Source: Tritrichomonas musculus
Taxonomy: Eukaryota > Parabasalia > Tritrichomonadida > Tritrichomonadidae
Assembly (NCBI GenBank): GCA_039105265.1
Contig: JAPFFF010000042.1
Coordinates: 930,001 to 994,000, forward strand
DNA: 64,000 bases
Direction of reading: 5' to 3'
The translations under genes and the position numbers were made by a program. Below are positions 52,232 through 60,236 of the stretch, one piece after another (the stretch's first letter is position 1; every line of letters starts with the position of its first letter). The notes beneath the pieces were generated by a model that worked only from the letters and a program-made list of their open reading frames with translations, searched no databases and was not told the origin of the DNA.

Positions 52232-53158
52232 GCGCGGTTCTTGCGAATGCAAGTGACATCATGACAAAATAAATAATGATAAGAAATATATAGTTTAATA
52301 TGGGAATAGTATTTTTTTCCTTTGAGTAGTAATCTTTGAATTTGAGCCCTCCCGCAGGGAGCCGACCCGGCCAAATATCCTCTCAAAAAGTTCCATCCAC
52401 CAAATGCTTTGTCCTTTATTTTGTTCATTTTTGTGGCACGTCAGGTATATTTGTGGTGCGTCAAGTATATTGTTTTGTTGTATTTATAACTAAATATCTA
52501 TTCAATATTTTTGAATGGTCTATGAGAAGAAAATTTTCAGGAATGAATAACGAATTTATATATTCAATTGCAATTAAAAAGCTTTATCAGAAATTGAGAT
52601 AATCACATAAAAATAAAAAAATTTTCAAAATTTAATCTTTGTGAACCAAAAAGTATGTATTTGTGAACCAATAAGATATCTTTGTGAACCAAAAAGTATG
52701 TATTTGTGAACCAATAAGTATGCCTTGTGAACCACTAAGATATACCTTGTGAACCAATAAGATATCTTTGTGAACCACTAAGATATACCTTGTGTATCAC
52801 TAGGATATTATAAATGAAAATTTTACTTCATATCATTATTTTCAATTCAAAGAATTTATTTATGACCAATTTTTTGTGAACCAATTTTTGTGATGGAAAC
52901 TTTTCAATAGAAATTATGATTAGTTGAAATTTAAAAATTTTTAAATCAAAAAAATTTATATAGAGGTTGAACAAGAATGGTCATAAGAATGGTCATAAAA
53001 ATGGTCCATCTAATTTTTAATCAAAAACACCCCAAATTTAACTGTTTTTCAAATGAAATCAATAAATATTATCAAAAAAATTACAATTTATCAAAATTTC
53101 TAACCAAAATATCTCAAAACAAATTTGGTCCATAGACCAATTTTTTGGTCCACTAATT
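52232..53158. other. Polinton non-coding centre between convergent gene ends
   Basis: This non-coding stretch contains a small GC-rich stem (CTCCC-GCA-GGGAG, 52349-52361), two GTGCGTC/GTGGCACGTC-like words near 52433-52462, the 21-22-bp tandem array listed separately, and AT-rich sequence. The genes on both sides end towards it. It could hold 3'-end signals, a replication region or both. Nothing decides this. Confidence 0.5.
52638..52810 (+). repeat. Eight tandem 21-22-bp units (TTTGTGAACCAATAAG)
   Basis: The unit TTTGTGAACCAAnAAGTATG or its variant ending AAGATATC repeats eight times with small changes. The units begin near 52638, 52660, 52681, 52702, 52724, 52746, 52768 and 52790. Two further TTTGTGAACC-like words occur at about 52877. 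The near-helical-turn multiple (two turns) would place each unit on the same DNA face. Confidence 0.75.
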
Positions 53159-53485
53159 TCACTTCACAACTCTAGGGCATTGGTATGAAATATATGTTCT
53201 AATTATATAAATCATTTCGTTAACATTACCAACAAAATATTCATTACCAATCCATGTTTTTCCATCTTTTGTTGTTGCTCTCTCATAATTCTCTTCGAAT
53301 ATAGTTATTAATTCTTTTTCAACTTTTACCGAATCACTAACCGCTTCCACTAAATACACTTCACTATCTTTAGGATATTGTCCCATTCTTGTTGCAATTT
53401 TATTTGTTCTACCAATTTTATATACAGGTTGATTAGTGTAAGCAAATTCTCTTTCACGAATCAAATAAATATACTCTACAGACAT
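53159..53485 (-). CDS. GIY-YIG-like (T5orf172/MUG113-type) nuclease protein
   Basis: This is 108 aa from the ATG at 53485. The N-terminal VEYIYLIRER strand, then VYKIGRTNKIATRMGQYP and later EKELITIFEENYERA, follow the GIY-YIG layout of T5orf172/MUG113 proteins: a Y-I-Y strand, K-I-G-x-T, an Arg helix and a Glu-bearing helix. The protein is the bare domain without an extra DNA-binding part. Such genes in viruses and mobile elements are usually selfish homing-type nucleases, though a nicking or recombination role is possible. Confidence 0.6.
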   Translation of the reverse strand: MSVEYIYLIREREFAYTNQPVYKIGRTNKIATRMGQYPKDSEVYLVEAVSDSVKVEKELITIFEENYERATTKDGKTWIGNEYFVGNVNEMIYIIRTYISYQCPRVVK

Positions 53486-53580
53486 TTTGAGAAAATATAA
53501 ATGTACTTTCAAAAAAATATATGGGCAGGTGTTTCTATATTTTTATATTCTACATTTTTATTTTTCTGTTCAGCTATAAT

Positions 53581-53605
53581 TTTTATAGCGTGATAATTTT
53601 TTTAG
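53581..53605 (+). promoter_or_regulatory. Shared promoter-like block upstream of PolB
   Basis: TTTTATAGCGTGATAATTTT ends 20 bp before the polymerase ATG. Almost the same block (TTTTATAGCGTTTCATAATT) stands at the same distance before the next plus-strand gene at 56844. Conservation of both sequence and spacing marks it as a likely core promoter of the element. Confidence 0.6.
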
Positions 53606-53625
53606 CTTTTTTAATTTTATGTTAA

Positions 53626-56600
53626 ATGAGCTATCTTTTTGACATCTCAGTTGACCTCTATTCTACTGCAAAAACTGAAGCCAGAAAAGAATACAAAGAA
53701 AGAATCAAAAATATTAAAGAGAAACCAAAATTTAAAAAACAGATGAAGGAATTTATGCAAAAGGCAAATAAAGAAATATCATTTGAAATAGACATTGGAG
53801 ATAATGAAGATAAAAGATTAGCATTCACTGAAATGTTAAGGCAATTACACAAGAAGAATAAAAAGAATGTAGTAGTAAAAAGTGAATCATTAGATGGTGA
53901 AGATTATAAATGGTTTACTCTATCTAAAGCACAAAAGATAGATACAACTATAGGACACATATCGGGCACAATAGATTTAAATGATGACTGTTCTGATAAT
54001 AATCCATGGGTTGGTAATGTATTCATTCCAGCAAAATATCAATTACTATTCCTTAAAAACAAAAGGAAAGGGAAACAAACAACATTCACAATAGATAAGC
54101 AAGACAACAAAGGGAAATTATATGAAGAAGAAATAGAAATAGATGAGGAATACAGAGAAAGTCCAGATGGTGGATTCTTTCCATATATTAACTTATCTGA
54201 TATAGACTTAACTAAATACCAAATATTCAAATCAGTGGAAAAAAATAACTACCAAGATAACTGTTTGGTTTATGCATGCATCCAATCAGGAGTGTTCACA
54301 AATGAAGAAATCAATCAGCTACGATTTATGGTTAAAACAAGAATGGTACCAAATAATTTAATCTGTGATATAGCTAAACATTTTAAGTGCCATTTCATTG
54401 TAAGACGGATAGATGAAGATTTAAATACTATACATCAACAGCAAATAAAAATAGATACAAGGAAAAAATCATGGGCTAAAGATTTTAACAGAACTGTCGA
54501 CTTGTTATTATTCAAGAACCATTACATGATTAACAAACCAGTAGGAAATACAAAATTGATTACCATTCTGCGAAAGCTATTTAAAGATAATATGTTTAGA
54601 GAAATAAAAGCGTGTGAAATGAATATATTAGCAACAAATGAATACAATAGCCATTTAACAGATTATATGGATTTATCATATGACCCATCTCTTTGTTGTC
54701 AAAAGATAGATTCCACAGAACTGAAGAAAGAAAGAGAGTGGTCAAAGATATTCTATTCAGATTTTGAAACTGATACAACATTATCACCACATAAACCATA
54801 TCTGAACATTACTGTCTTTAGAACAGGGAAATTAATTCACAAACTTATTTTTGAGGGAGACCAAATTGCAGATAGATTGTTGAAATCACTAGATAATAAT
54901 TCACTAACATACTTCCATAATCTAAAATATGATGCATGCTTCTTTATAAATACTCCTGGATGGGATGTACAGATAACAGAAAGGAGTGGAACCATTTTAC
55001 AGATAGTAATGACAAAATATAAAGAAATAGAAGGCACAGATAAGAAAACAAAGAAGACCAGAAAGATGACAATAATAGAGAAGAGATTAACATTCCGCAA
55101 TAGTTATTCCATTATCCCTGCCGCATTAGCATCTTTCGCAAAGATGTTTCAGCTACCTGTTCACAAAGAAGTGATGGCATATAAACTGTACACAGAAAAA
55201 AATATAAAACGAAAGAATGTATCAGCACTTGAATTCCAACTACAATATTACATGGAGAATAAAGATAAGAAAACACTACAACAAATAAAACAAGATTGGA
55301 AACAACTAATAGATAATGCACAAGCTTGTGGAGCATACAGTGATTTAAATATTGATATAATGAAGTATGCTATTTATTACTGTAAACTAGATTGTATAGT
55401 ATTGATGAAGGGTGTTGAAAAATTTAATAGAGACTTGATAGAAGTATTTAAACAAACAAAGACAGATATGTTGGACGTACATAATTTCATTTCCATATCT
55501 TCCATTGGTTATTATTATGCATACAGATTTGGATGCTTTGATGATTGCTACCAGTTAAGTGGGAAACCACAGAATTTTATCCAACGTTGCGTTAGTGGTG
55601 GAAGAACAATGACAGCTAATAATGAAAAGCAATATGTTGAAGAGAGATTGCAAGATTTTGATGCTGTATCATTATATCCATCTGCAATGAGTATAATGAC
55701 TGGTGTACCAAAAGGAATCCCAAAAGTAATCCCACAAGATATATTAACAGAGGAGTTATTAGATTTTGACCAGTTCTTTGCAGAAATAAATATTAAGAAA
55801 ATAAAATGCAAATCATCTAGTCCATATAAATTTGGACAAGTATTTAGTAGAAATGAACAAGGCTCAAAAATATTTACCAACAATCCAATAGACCATTATT
55901 ATATTGATAAAAGGGCTTTCATGGATTTGATGGAGTTTTATGATTTTGATTATGAGTTCATTAGAGGGTATTATTTTGATGAAGGATTTAATAACAAGAT
56001 TAATATCTTCATCGAGAAATTATTTAATCTCAGGAGGAAATATCAAGATGCCAACAATCCATTACAACAAACTATTAAATTACTCTTGAATTCCATATAT
56101 GGTAAATCTATATTAAAAGCAACTACGACAGAAACAAAATGTATTCCAAAAAATAAAGCCATCAAATATATTTGGAAGAATTATAATTACATCACGGAGG
56201 TAATAGAGAATAAGTCAATTGATAATGTGTATGTTAAAAAAGTAAAGCCCATAAATAATCATTTCAATCTACCACATTTTGGTGCAAGTGTTTTGTCATG
56301 GAGTAAGCATTTGATGAATAGGGTAATAAGTTCAGCAGAGCAGAATGGAATAGATATTTATTATACAGACACTGATTCCATTCATGTTAAAGAAATAGAT
56401 GTACCAAGGATTGCTGAGGTGTTTAAGAAAAAATATGGAAAAGAATTAATTGGCAAAAAGATGACACAGTTCCATTGCGATTTTGATTCATTTAATGGTG
56501 CAGTTGGTGGGGTACATTCTAGAAAATTAATAGCACTTGGAAAGAAGAGTTATCTGGATATATTAGTTGATGAAAAAGGGAATGAAGGATTACATGTGCG

Positions 56601-56796
56601 ATGTAAAGGAATACCAAAACAATGTATCCTCAACAAAGCAAAAAGAATGGGAATCACAGTTGAAGAGTTGTATGAAAGAATGTACCAGGGAGAGGAAATC
56701 ATTTTTAATCTTTTAGATGGTGCCAATTGTTTTAGAAAATCATCTTCGTATCAACAAATTAATTTACCGGTATTTGAGAGAAGAATCAAATTTTAA
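53626..56796 (+). CDS. polB: Polinton protein-primed family B DNA polymerase
   Basis: This is a 1056-aa frame. The exonuclease motifs are FETDTT near residue 379 (Exo I), FHNLKYDACF near 430 (Exo II) and YYCKLDC near 584 (Exo III). The polymerase motifs are DAVSLYPSAM near 678 (A), LLLNSIYGKS near 820 (B) and YTDTDS near 912 (C). These are the diagnostic motifs of protein-primed family B polymerases of Polintons. An N-terminal extension of about 370 residues includes DNCLVYACIQSG near 206 and a later LLLFKNHYMI, which recall OTU-like cysteine proteases (Cys...His). The polymerase copies the element's linear DNA from a protein primer. Confidence 0.95.
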   Translation: MSYLFDISVDLYSTAKTEARKEYKERIKNIKEKPKFKKQMKEFMQKANKEISFEIDIGDNEDKRLAFTEMLRQLHKKNKKNVVVKSESLDGEDYKWFTLSKAQKIDTTIGHISGTIDLNDDCSDNNPWVGNVFIPAKYQLLFLKNKRKGKQTTFTIDKQDNKGKLYEEEIEIDEEYRESPDGGFFPYINLSDIDLTKYQIFKSVEKNNYQDNCLVYACIQSGVFTNEEINQLRFMVKTRMVPNNLICDIAKHFKCHFIVRRIDEDLNTIHQQQIKIDTRKKSWAKDFNRTVDLLLFKNHYMINKPVGNTKLITILRKLFKDNMFREIKACEMNILATNEYNSHLTDYMDLSYDPSLCCQKIDSTELKKEREWSKIFYSDFETDTTLSPHKPYLNITVFRTGKLIHKLIFEGDQIADRLLKSLDNNSLTYFHNLKYDACFFINTPGWDVQITERSGTILQIVMTKYKEIEGTDKKTKKTRKMTIIEKRLTFRNSYSIIPAALASFAKMFQLPVHKEVMAYKLYTEKNIKRKNVSALEFQLQYYMENKDKKTLQQIKQDWKQLIDNAQACGAYSDLNIDIMKYAIYYCKLDCIVLMKGVEKFNRDLIEVFKQTKTDMLDVHNFISISSIGYYYAYRFGCFDDCYQLSGKPQNFIQRCVSGGRTMTANNEKQYVEERLQDFDAVSLYPSAMSIMTGVPKGIPKVIPQDILTEELLDFDQFFAEINIKKIKCKSSSPYKFGQVFSRNEQGSKIFTNNPIDHYYIDKRAFMDLMEFYDFDYEFIRGYYFDEGFNNKINIFIEKLFNLRRKYQDANNPLQQTIKLLLNSIYGKSILKATTTETKCIPKNKAIKYIWKNYNYITEVIENKSIDNVYVKKVKPINNHFNLPHFGASVLSWSKHLMNRVISSAEQNGIDIYYTDTDSIHVKEIDVPRIAEVFKKKYGKELIGKKMTQFHCDFDSFNGAVGGVHSRKLIALGKKSYLDILVDEKGNEGLHVRCKGIPKQCILNKAKRMGITVEELYERMYQGEEIIFNLLDGANCFRKSSSYQQINLPVFERRIKF

Positions 56797-56821
56797 TTTT
56801 ATAGCGTTTCATAATTTTTTT
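56797..56821 (+). promoter_or_regulatory. Second copy of the promoter-like block
   Basis: TTTTATAGCGTTTCATAATT followed by a T-run begins one base after the polymerase stop codon and ends 22 bp before the ATG at 56844. It matches the block upstream of the polymerase gene (53581-53605). Confidence 0.6.
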
Positions 56822-56843
56822 CGAAATTTTATCTCTACGATAA

Positions 56844-57710
56844 ATGAACCAAGGGTTAGATTATGCGCAAGCTCTAAGCAACGGCACTTTTAGTGGCTCC
56901 AACGAAGTTGGCGGAGTTGATTACGAGAAATTATTACGAGATGCTATCCAAGAAATCAAAAAACTCAGAGAAGAAAATGAAAAGCTGAAAGAAGAGATAA
57001 AACAGTTGAATGAATCATTATATGAAAATGATGAATGGAATGCAGGTATAATATCAAATCTCAAGAATGAAATGAAGGAATTAAAACAGAGGGTAGAAAA
57101 TTTGGAGAATACAGTTGATTATGATGATATTGTATATCCAGAAGCAGAGACAGAAGAGGAGGCCCAATGGTTTGATGTCAAAGATGATGATGACTACGAG
57201 ATAAAAAATATATACCCCTATGATATAAGACGAAAGAGTAATGAGAAAATAATTACGAATACAATAAATAAAAAAGATGGGTACATTCATGTAGCATTAA
57301 ATAGTAAACCATATCAAAAGCATGTCCTCATAGCAAAACATTTCATTCCCAATCCAGACCACCTCCCAATTGTCGATCACATTAATCATAACAGAACAGA
57401 TTACCATATATCTAACCTTAGATGGGTATCAGCTAAAGAAAATTGCAGAAATAAATCAGGATATGGAGGCCAAAAATATAACTATCTAGATAGTTTACCA
57501 AATGATTGTCAACAAATAACGTTATTCAAAGGGTGGGAGTTTGAACATTATTTCATCGATTCTGACAATAAAATATGGTTTTACAATGGAAATCAATATC
57601 GAGAACTAACAGTGTACAAGAATAAAAGTTATCCATTTGTTAATATGATAGACATAAATAATAGGGCTCATAACATTGGATTAAATGCATTAATACAAGA
57701 GTTCAATTGA
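56844..57710 (+). CDS. HNH endonuclease-like protein with coiled-coil head
   Basis: This is a 288-aa protein. Residues ~30-95 are a strong coiled coil (IQEIKKLREENEKLKEEIKQ). A PYDIRRKSN lead and then an HNH_3-type core (HVLIAKHFIPNP, VDHINHNRTDYHISNLRW, residues ~150-200) follow. The C-terminal ~85 residues are strand-rich. The core contains the D-H...N...N pattern of HNH homing-type nucleases. It is a paralogue of the 201-aa gene at 59594. The coiled coil suggests a dimer. Its own promoter-like block lies just upstream. Confidence 0.7.
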   Translation: MNQGLDYAQALSNGTFSGSNEVGGVDYEKLLRDAIQEIKKLREENEKLKEEIKQLNESLYENDEWNAGIISNLKNEMKELKQRVENLENTVDYDDIVYPEAETEEEAQWFDVKDDDDYEIKNIYPYDIRRKSNEKIITNTINKKDGYIHVALNSKPYQKHVLIAKHFIPNPDHLPIVDHINHNRTDYHISNLRWVSAKENCRNKSGYGGQKYNYLDSLPNDCQQITLFKGWEFEHYFIDSDNKIWFYNGNQYRELTVYKNKSYPFVNMIDINNRAHNIGLNALIQEFN

Positions 57711-57741
57711 ATGAACAAAAAAATACCTGTCGAATATTTTT

Positions 57742-58056
57742 TTATGCCTTGACTAATTGTGCTAACTTCTTTAACTCTTCCAGCTCTGCCTTCTTTCTTA
57801 ACCTGTATTCTTTTTGTTGTTTTCTCCTGGCCTCCAGTCTTTCTTCCGCACTATTGTATTTGCTCTTCCTACCTCTCTTCTGTTTTTCAGGTGCTGTTGC
57901 TTCTATTAATTTTAATGCTGCTTTTTGTGCTTCAGCTTCATTTGGCTCTCCCTCTAAAATATTTAACAAGTTCTCTTCTGATTTAGATTTGGATAGTTTC
58001 TTTACGATGTCTGTTTTGTTGAATTGTGTAAGATCTAATTTATTAGTCATTTCCAT
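57742..58056 (-). CDS. Small bZIP-like basic/coiled-coil protein of the Polinton
   Basis: This is about 104 aa from the ATG at 58056; a second ATG stands at 58050. The C-terminal half has KRGRKSKY (AT-hook-like), a basic helix (RLEARRKQQKEYRLRKKAEL) and a short Leu-spaced helix. The order of basic region then zipper resembles a bZIP DNA-binding protein. The zipper is only about three heptads, so the match is tentative. It could be a virion DNA-binding protein or a regulator. Confidence 0.4.
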   Translation of the reverse strand: MEMTNKLDLTQFNKTDIVKKLSKSKSEENLLNILEGEPNEAEAQKAALKLIEATAPEKQKRGRKSKYNSAEERLEARRKQQKEYRLRKKAELEELKKLAQLVKA

Positions 58057-58086
58057 TTTCGTAAAAAATAAAATCTTCAAACAAAA

Positions 58087-58614
58087 CTACAAATTGACGG
58101 CATACTTTAAACACAGATGATATTTGTTAATTAATTCATTATATTCTCTATTGTATACTTGTTTGAAATCTGTGCATACCTCTCCATTATCATTCACTAT
58201 TTTAATATTTTCTATCTTTCTAATTGGATTTGCTTTACCTGCACAACATCCAATATCTTCATCAAGGCCTACCTCGACTGATTCTGCTTTTATGATTGCT
58301 TTGATAATATTAGACAAAGCTGTAGCTGGTACGATGATACAATTTTTGGAAACCAGATTAGATAGCAAAGCCTTATCTTGATTCAACAATATATTAGCAT
58401 ATGCCTCAAGGATGACATATTTAACATCTTTTGCCTCATCCTCTGGATTTTCATCTAGTTCAACATTTCTTGTAATAACAATTTCTTCTTTTCCATCATC
58501 TCTTTTGTTAATGATGATATTGTTATTGATATTACTTGTTGATTGGGCAGCAGCTTGGGGTTCTAATGATAAATTAGCATTTATTCCTTGATTATTTGCT
58601 CGTTTCTTAATCAT
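58087..58614 (-). CDS. Polinton protein of unknown function (175 aa)
   Basis: This 175-aa protein has a low-complexity N-terminus (Ala/Gln/Asn), then ISxxxITRNVELDE and a helical LEAYANILLNQDKALLSNLV. Near the middle is CCAGKANPIRKIENIKIV. There is no membrane segment or recognisable catalytic motif. The ATG at 58614 follows a T-run 10-20 bp upstream, like the neighbouring minus-strand genes, so it probably shares their expression class. Confidence 0.55.
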   Translation of the reverse strand: MIKKRANNQGINANLSLEPQAAAQSTSNINNNIIINKRDDGKEEIVITRNVELDENPEDEAKDVKYVILEAYANILLNQDKALLSNLVSKNCIIVPATALSNIIKAIIKAESVEVGLDEDIGCCAGKANPIRKIENIKIVNDNGEVCTDFKQVYNREYNELINKYHLCLKYAVNL

Positions 58615-58638
58615 TTGTTTCCCAAAAAAATCTTTTAA

Positions 58639-59067
58639 TTAATAGATAATATTCTCTATTTTAACTTTATGTTGAGGCCCATAAATGACTCTACCTTTAT
58701 CTTTTTCATCAGCTCTTCCTTGTATCTCCCCTAATTTTTCTGGTTTATTTAAATATGGTGGAAGGGTTGGTGCTTTGGGAGCCTTATCTTTTTTTAAATA
58801 ATATCCTCCATCTGTAATGCTAACTGGTGGTTCATGCAATGGTTTTGTTCTATGTTGATTACTTTTTGGTGGTCTCACAGGTTTATTTTCCATATATTTC
58901 ATTGGAGGTCTATTGTAATATGGATTAAATGTGACTGCATATGTATTGTCATTAGAGAAGATACCAAAATGATTAAAACCAACTGTATGTTCAGTCTTGG
59001 TTCCTTCGTTAAACATTTCTCCTTCTGCTCCAATAATTGTACTGTTAGGATTTCTGTATTTATTCAT
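58639..59067 (-). CDS. Polinton protein of unknown function (142 aa)
   Basis: This 142-aa protein is rich in Pro, Asn and Lys, with NPYYNRPPMKYMENKPVRPP and a PTLPPYLNKPEK segment. It looks largely extended or disordered. I see no domain. Its position within the tight minus-strand cluster of structural-type genes suggests a minor virion component, as an inference only. Confidence 0.5.
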   Translation of the reverse strand: MNKYRNPNSTIIGAEGEMFNEGTKTEHTVGFNHFGIFSNDNTYAVTFNPYYNRPPMKYMENKPVRPPKSNQHRTKPLHEPPVSITDGGYYLKKDKAPKAPTLPPYLNKPEKLGEIQGRADEKDKGRVIYGPQHKVKIENIIY

Positions 59068-59096
59068 TTCATTTCCAAAAAAAATTTTAATTCCCT

Positions 59097-59549
59097 TTAC
59101 TCTAGAACTAATGGTTGGTGTTCTCCCACAAATAATTCAGGGGTATTTAATTGGTATTTTATACGTAATTCATCTATTAATGCTCGTGTTTGTTTTGATA
59201 CGTTCTCAATGGAATAATTGTAATAACTATGCTCTTCATAATTTTGTTCTAGATTTGAACCATTAACAAAGAATTCATTCATCTTGTAATTCAATCGACG
59301 TCTAGAATTTGTGCTGAGTATTACATGTTCTATTTCATATTCCTTGATTTTGTCAGGATATATTCTCCATGTTGTTTTATCACTCTTGAGTGAAATATAA
59401 ATGACCTTCGCTAAATAATTATTTCGTGATAGTTGGATTGGATATTTATCACAGAGGATGGCAAAATTACATTCTTTGAAATCTTCTGGTTTATCAGCGA
59501 GGGAGATAATGTTGTTGATGTAATCATAGACCTTAAATTGCTCTTGCAT
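59097..59549 (-). CDS. Polinton protein of unknown function (150 aa)
   Basis: This is 150 aa from the ATG at 59549; the longer frame opens only at TTG. It has mixed alpha/beta character (VYDYINNIISLADKPEDF, CDKYPIQLSRNNYLAKVIYI, RRRLNYKMNEFFVNG) and no membrane segment or known motif. A T-run lies about 20 bp upstream of the start, as with its neighbours. Confidence 0.5.
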   Translation of the reverse strand: MQEQFKVYDYINNIISLADKPEDFKECNFAILCDKYPIQLSRNNYLAKVIYISLKSDKTTWRIYPDKIKEYEIEHVILSTNSRRRLNYKMNEFFVNGSNLEQNYEEHSYYNYSIENVSKQTRALIDELRIKYQLNTPELFVGEHQPLVLE

Positions 59550-59593
59550 TTCTGTAAAGATAAAAAAATGAAAAAAATAATAACTTGACAAAA

Positions 59594-60199
59594 TTACTCC
59601 AAGCAGTACTGAAACTTAAAAGAATGGATGTATATGGTGGTTTTTTTATGATTTATATCTCTTGTCATAATGCATTTTCTTCCTCCTTTTGCTACATTAA
59701 TATGCATTATTCTATAAACCTCATCTGTTATCCTTTGGTAAAATATATCTTCATCTGTTTCTTCATTATAGTAGTAATAATACTCCTTGTCATTAAACTC
59801 CCTGCATTCCTTTGTCATTTGATAGTGAGTTATCATGATAGCATCATCTGGAATGTCATCAACAAATTCATATTTAACACCATTTCTTGACGATGCATTT
59901 TTGTTATTATCACTTGATGTACACCATCTTAAATTCTCCAAATGGTAGTCGGTTCTATCTTTGTTTTTGTGGTCGATATATTTAAAATTATTTGGATTTG
60001 GAATGAATTGTTTAGCTATGATTTGATGCTTATTTATTTTATCACTATTTATGCAGACACTTGGATACCCGTTATTTTTATTTATTCTTTCTGATACAAC
60101 ATAATGGTTATCTTTTCGACGAATTGTAAATGGGTACTGTGATAATATTTCATAATCTGGATAATCATCAAGTGGTACAAATTCAATAGCTTGTTCCAT
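59594..60199 (-). CDS. HNH endonuclease-like protein (201 aa)
   Basis: This is 201 aa from the ATG at 60199. PFTIRRKDNHYVVSERI, HQIIAKQFIPNP and IDHKNKDRTDYHLENLRW form an HNH_3-type core like that of the plus-strand 288-aa protein. The RTDYHxxNLRW helix is nearly identical. A strand-rich C-terminal part follows, but the coiled-coil head is lacking. It is placed between presumed structural genes, as homing endonucleases often are in viral gene clusters. Confidence 0.7.
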   Translation of the reverse strand: MEQAIEFVPLDDYPDYEILSQYPFTIRRKDNHYVVSERINKNNGYPSVCINSDKINKHQIIAKQFIPNPNNFKYIDHKNKDRTDYHLENLRWCTSSDNNKNASSRNGVKYEFVDDIPDDAIMITHYQMTKECREFNDKEYYYYYNEETDEDIFYQRITDEVYRIMHINVAKGGRKCIMTRDINHKKTTIYIHSFKFQYCLE

Positions 60200-60236
60200 T
60201 TTCAATAGAGATAAAAAAATTATATTGGTAAAGATT

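Noticed and set aside
52638-52810. CRISPR-like array
   Set aside because: Units are contiguous with no unique spacers, and the setting is a eukaryotic element. It is a simple tandem repeat.
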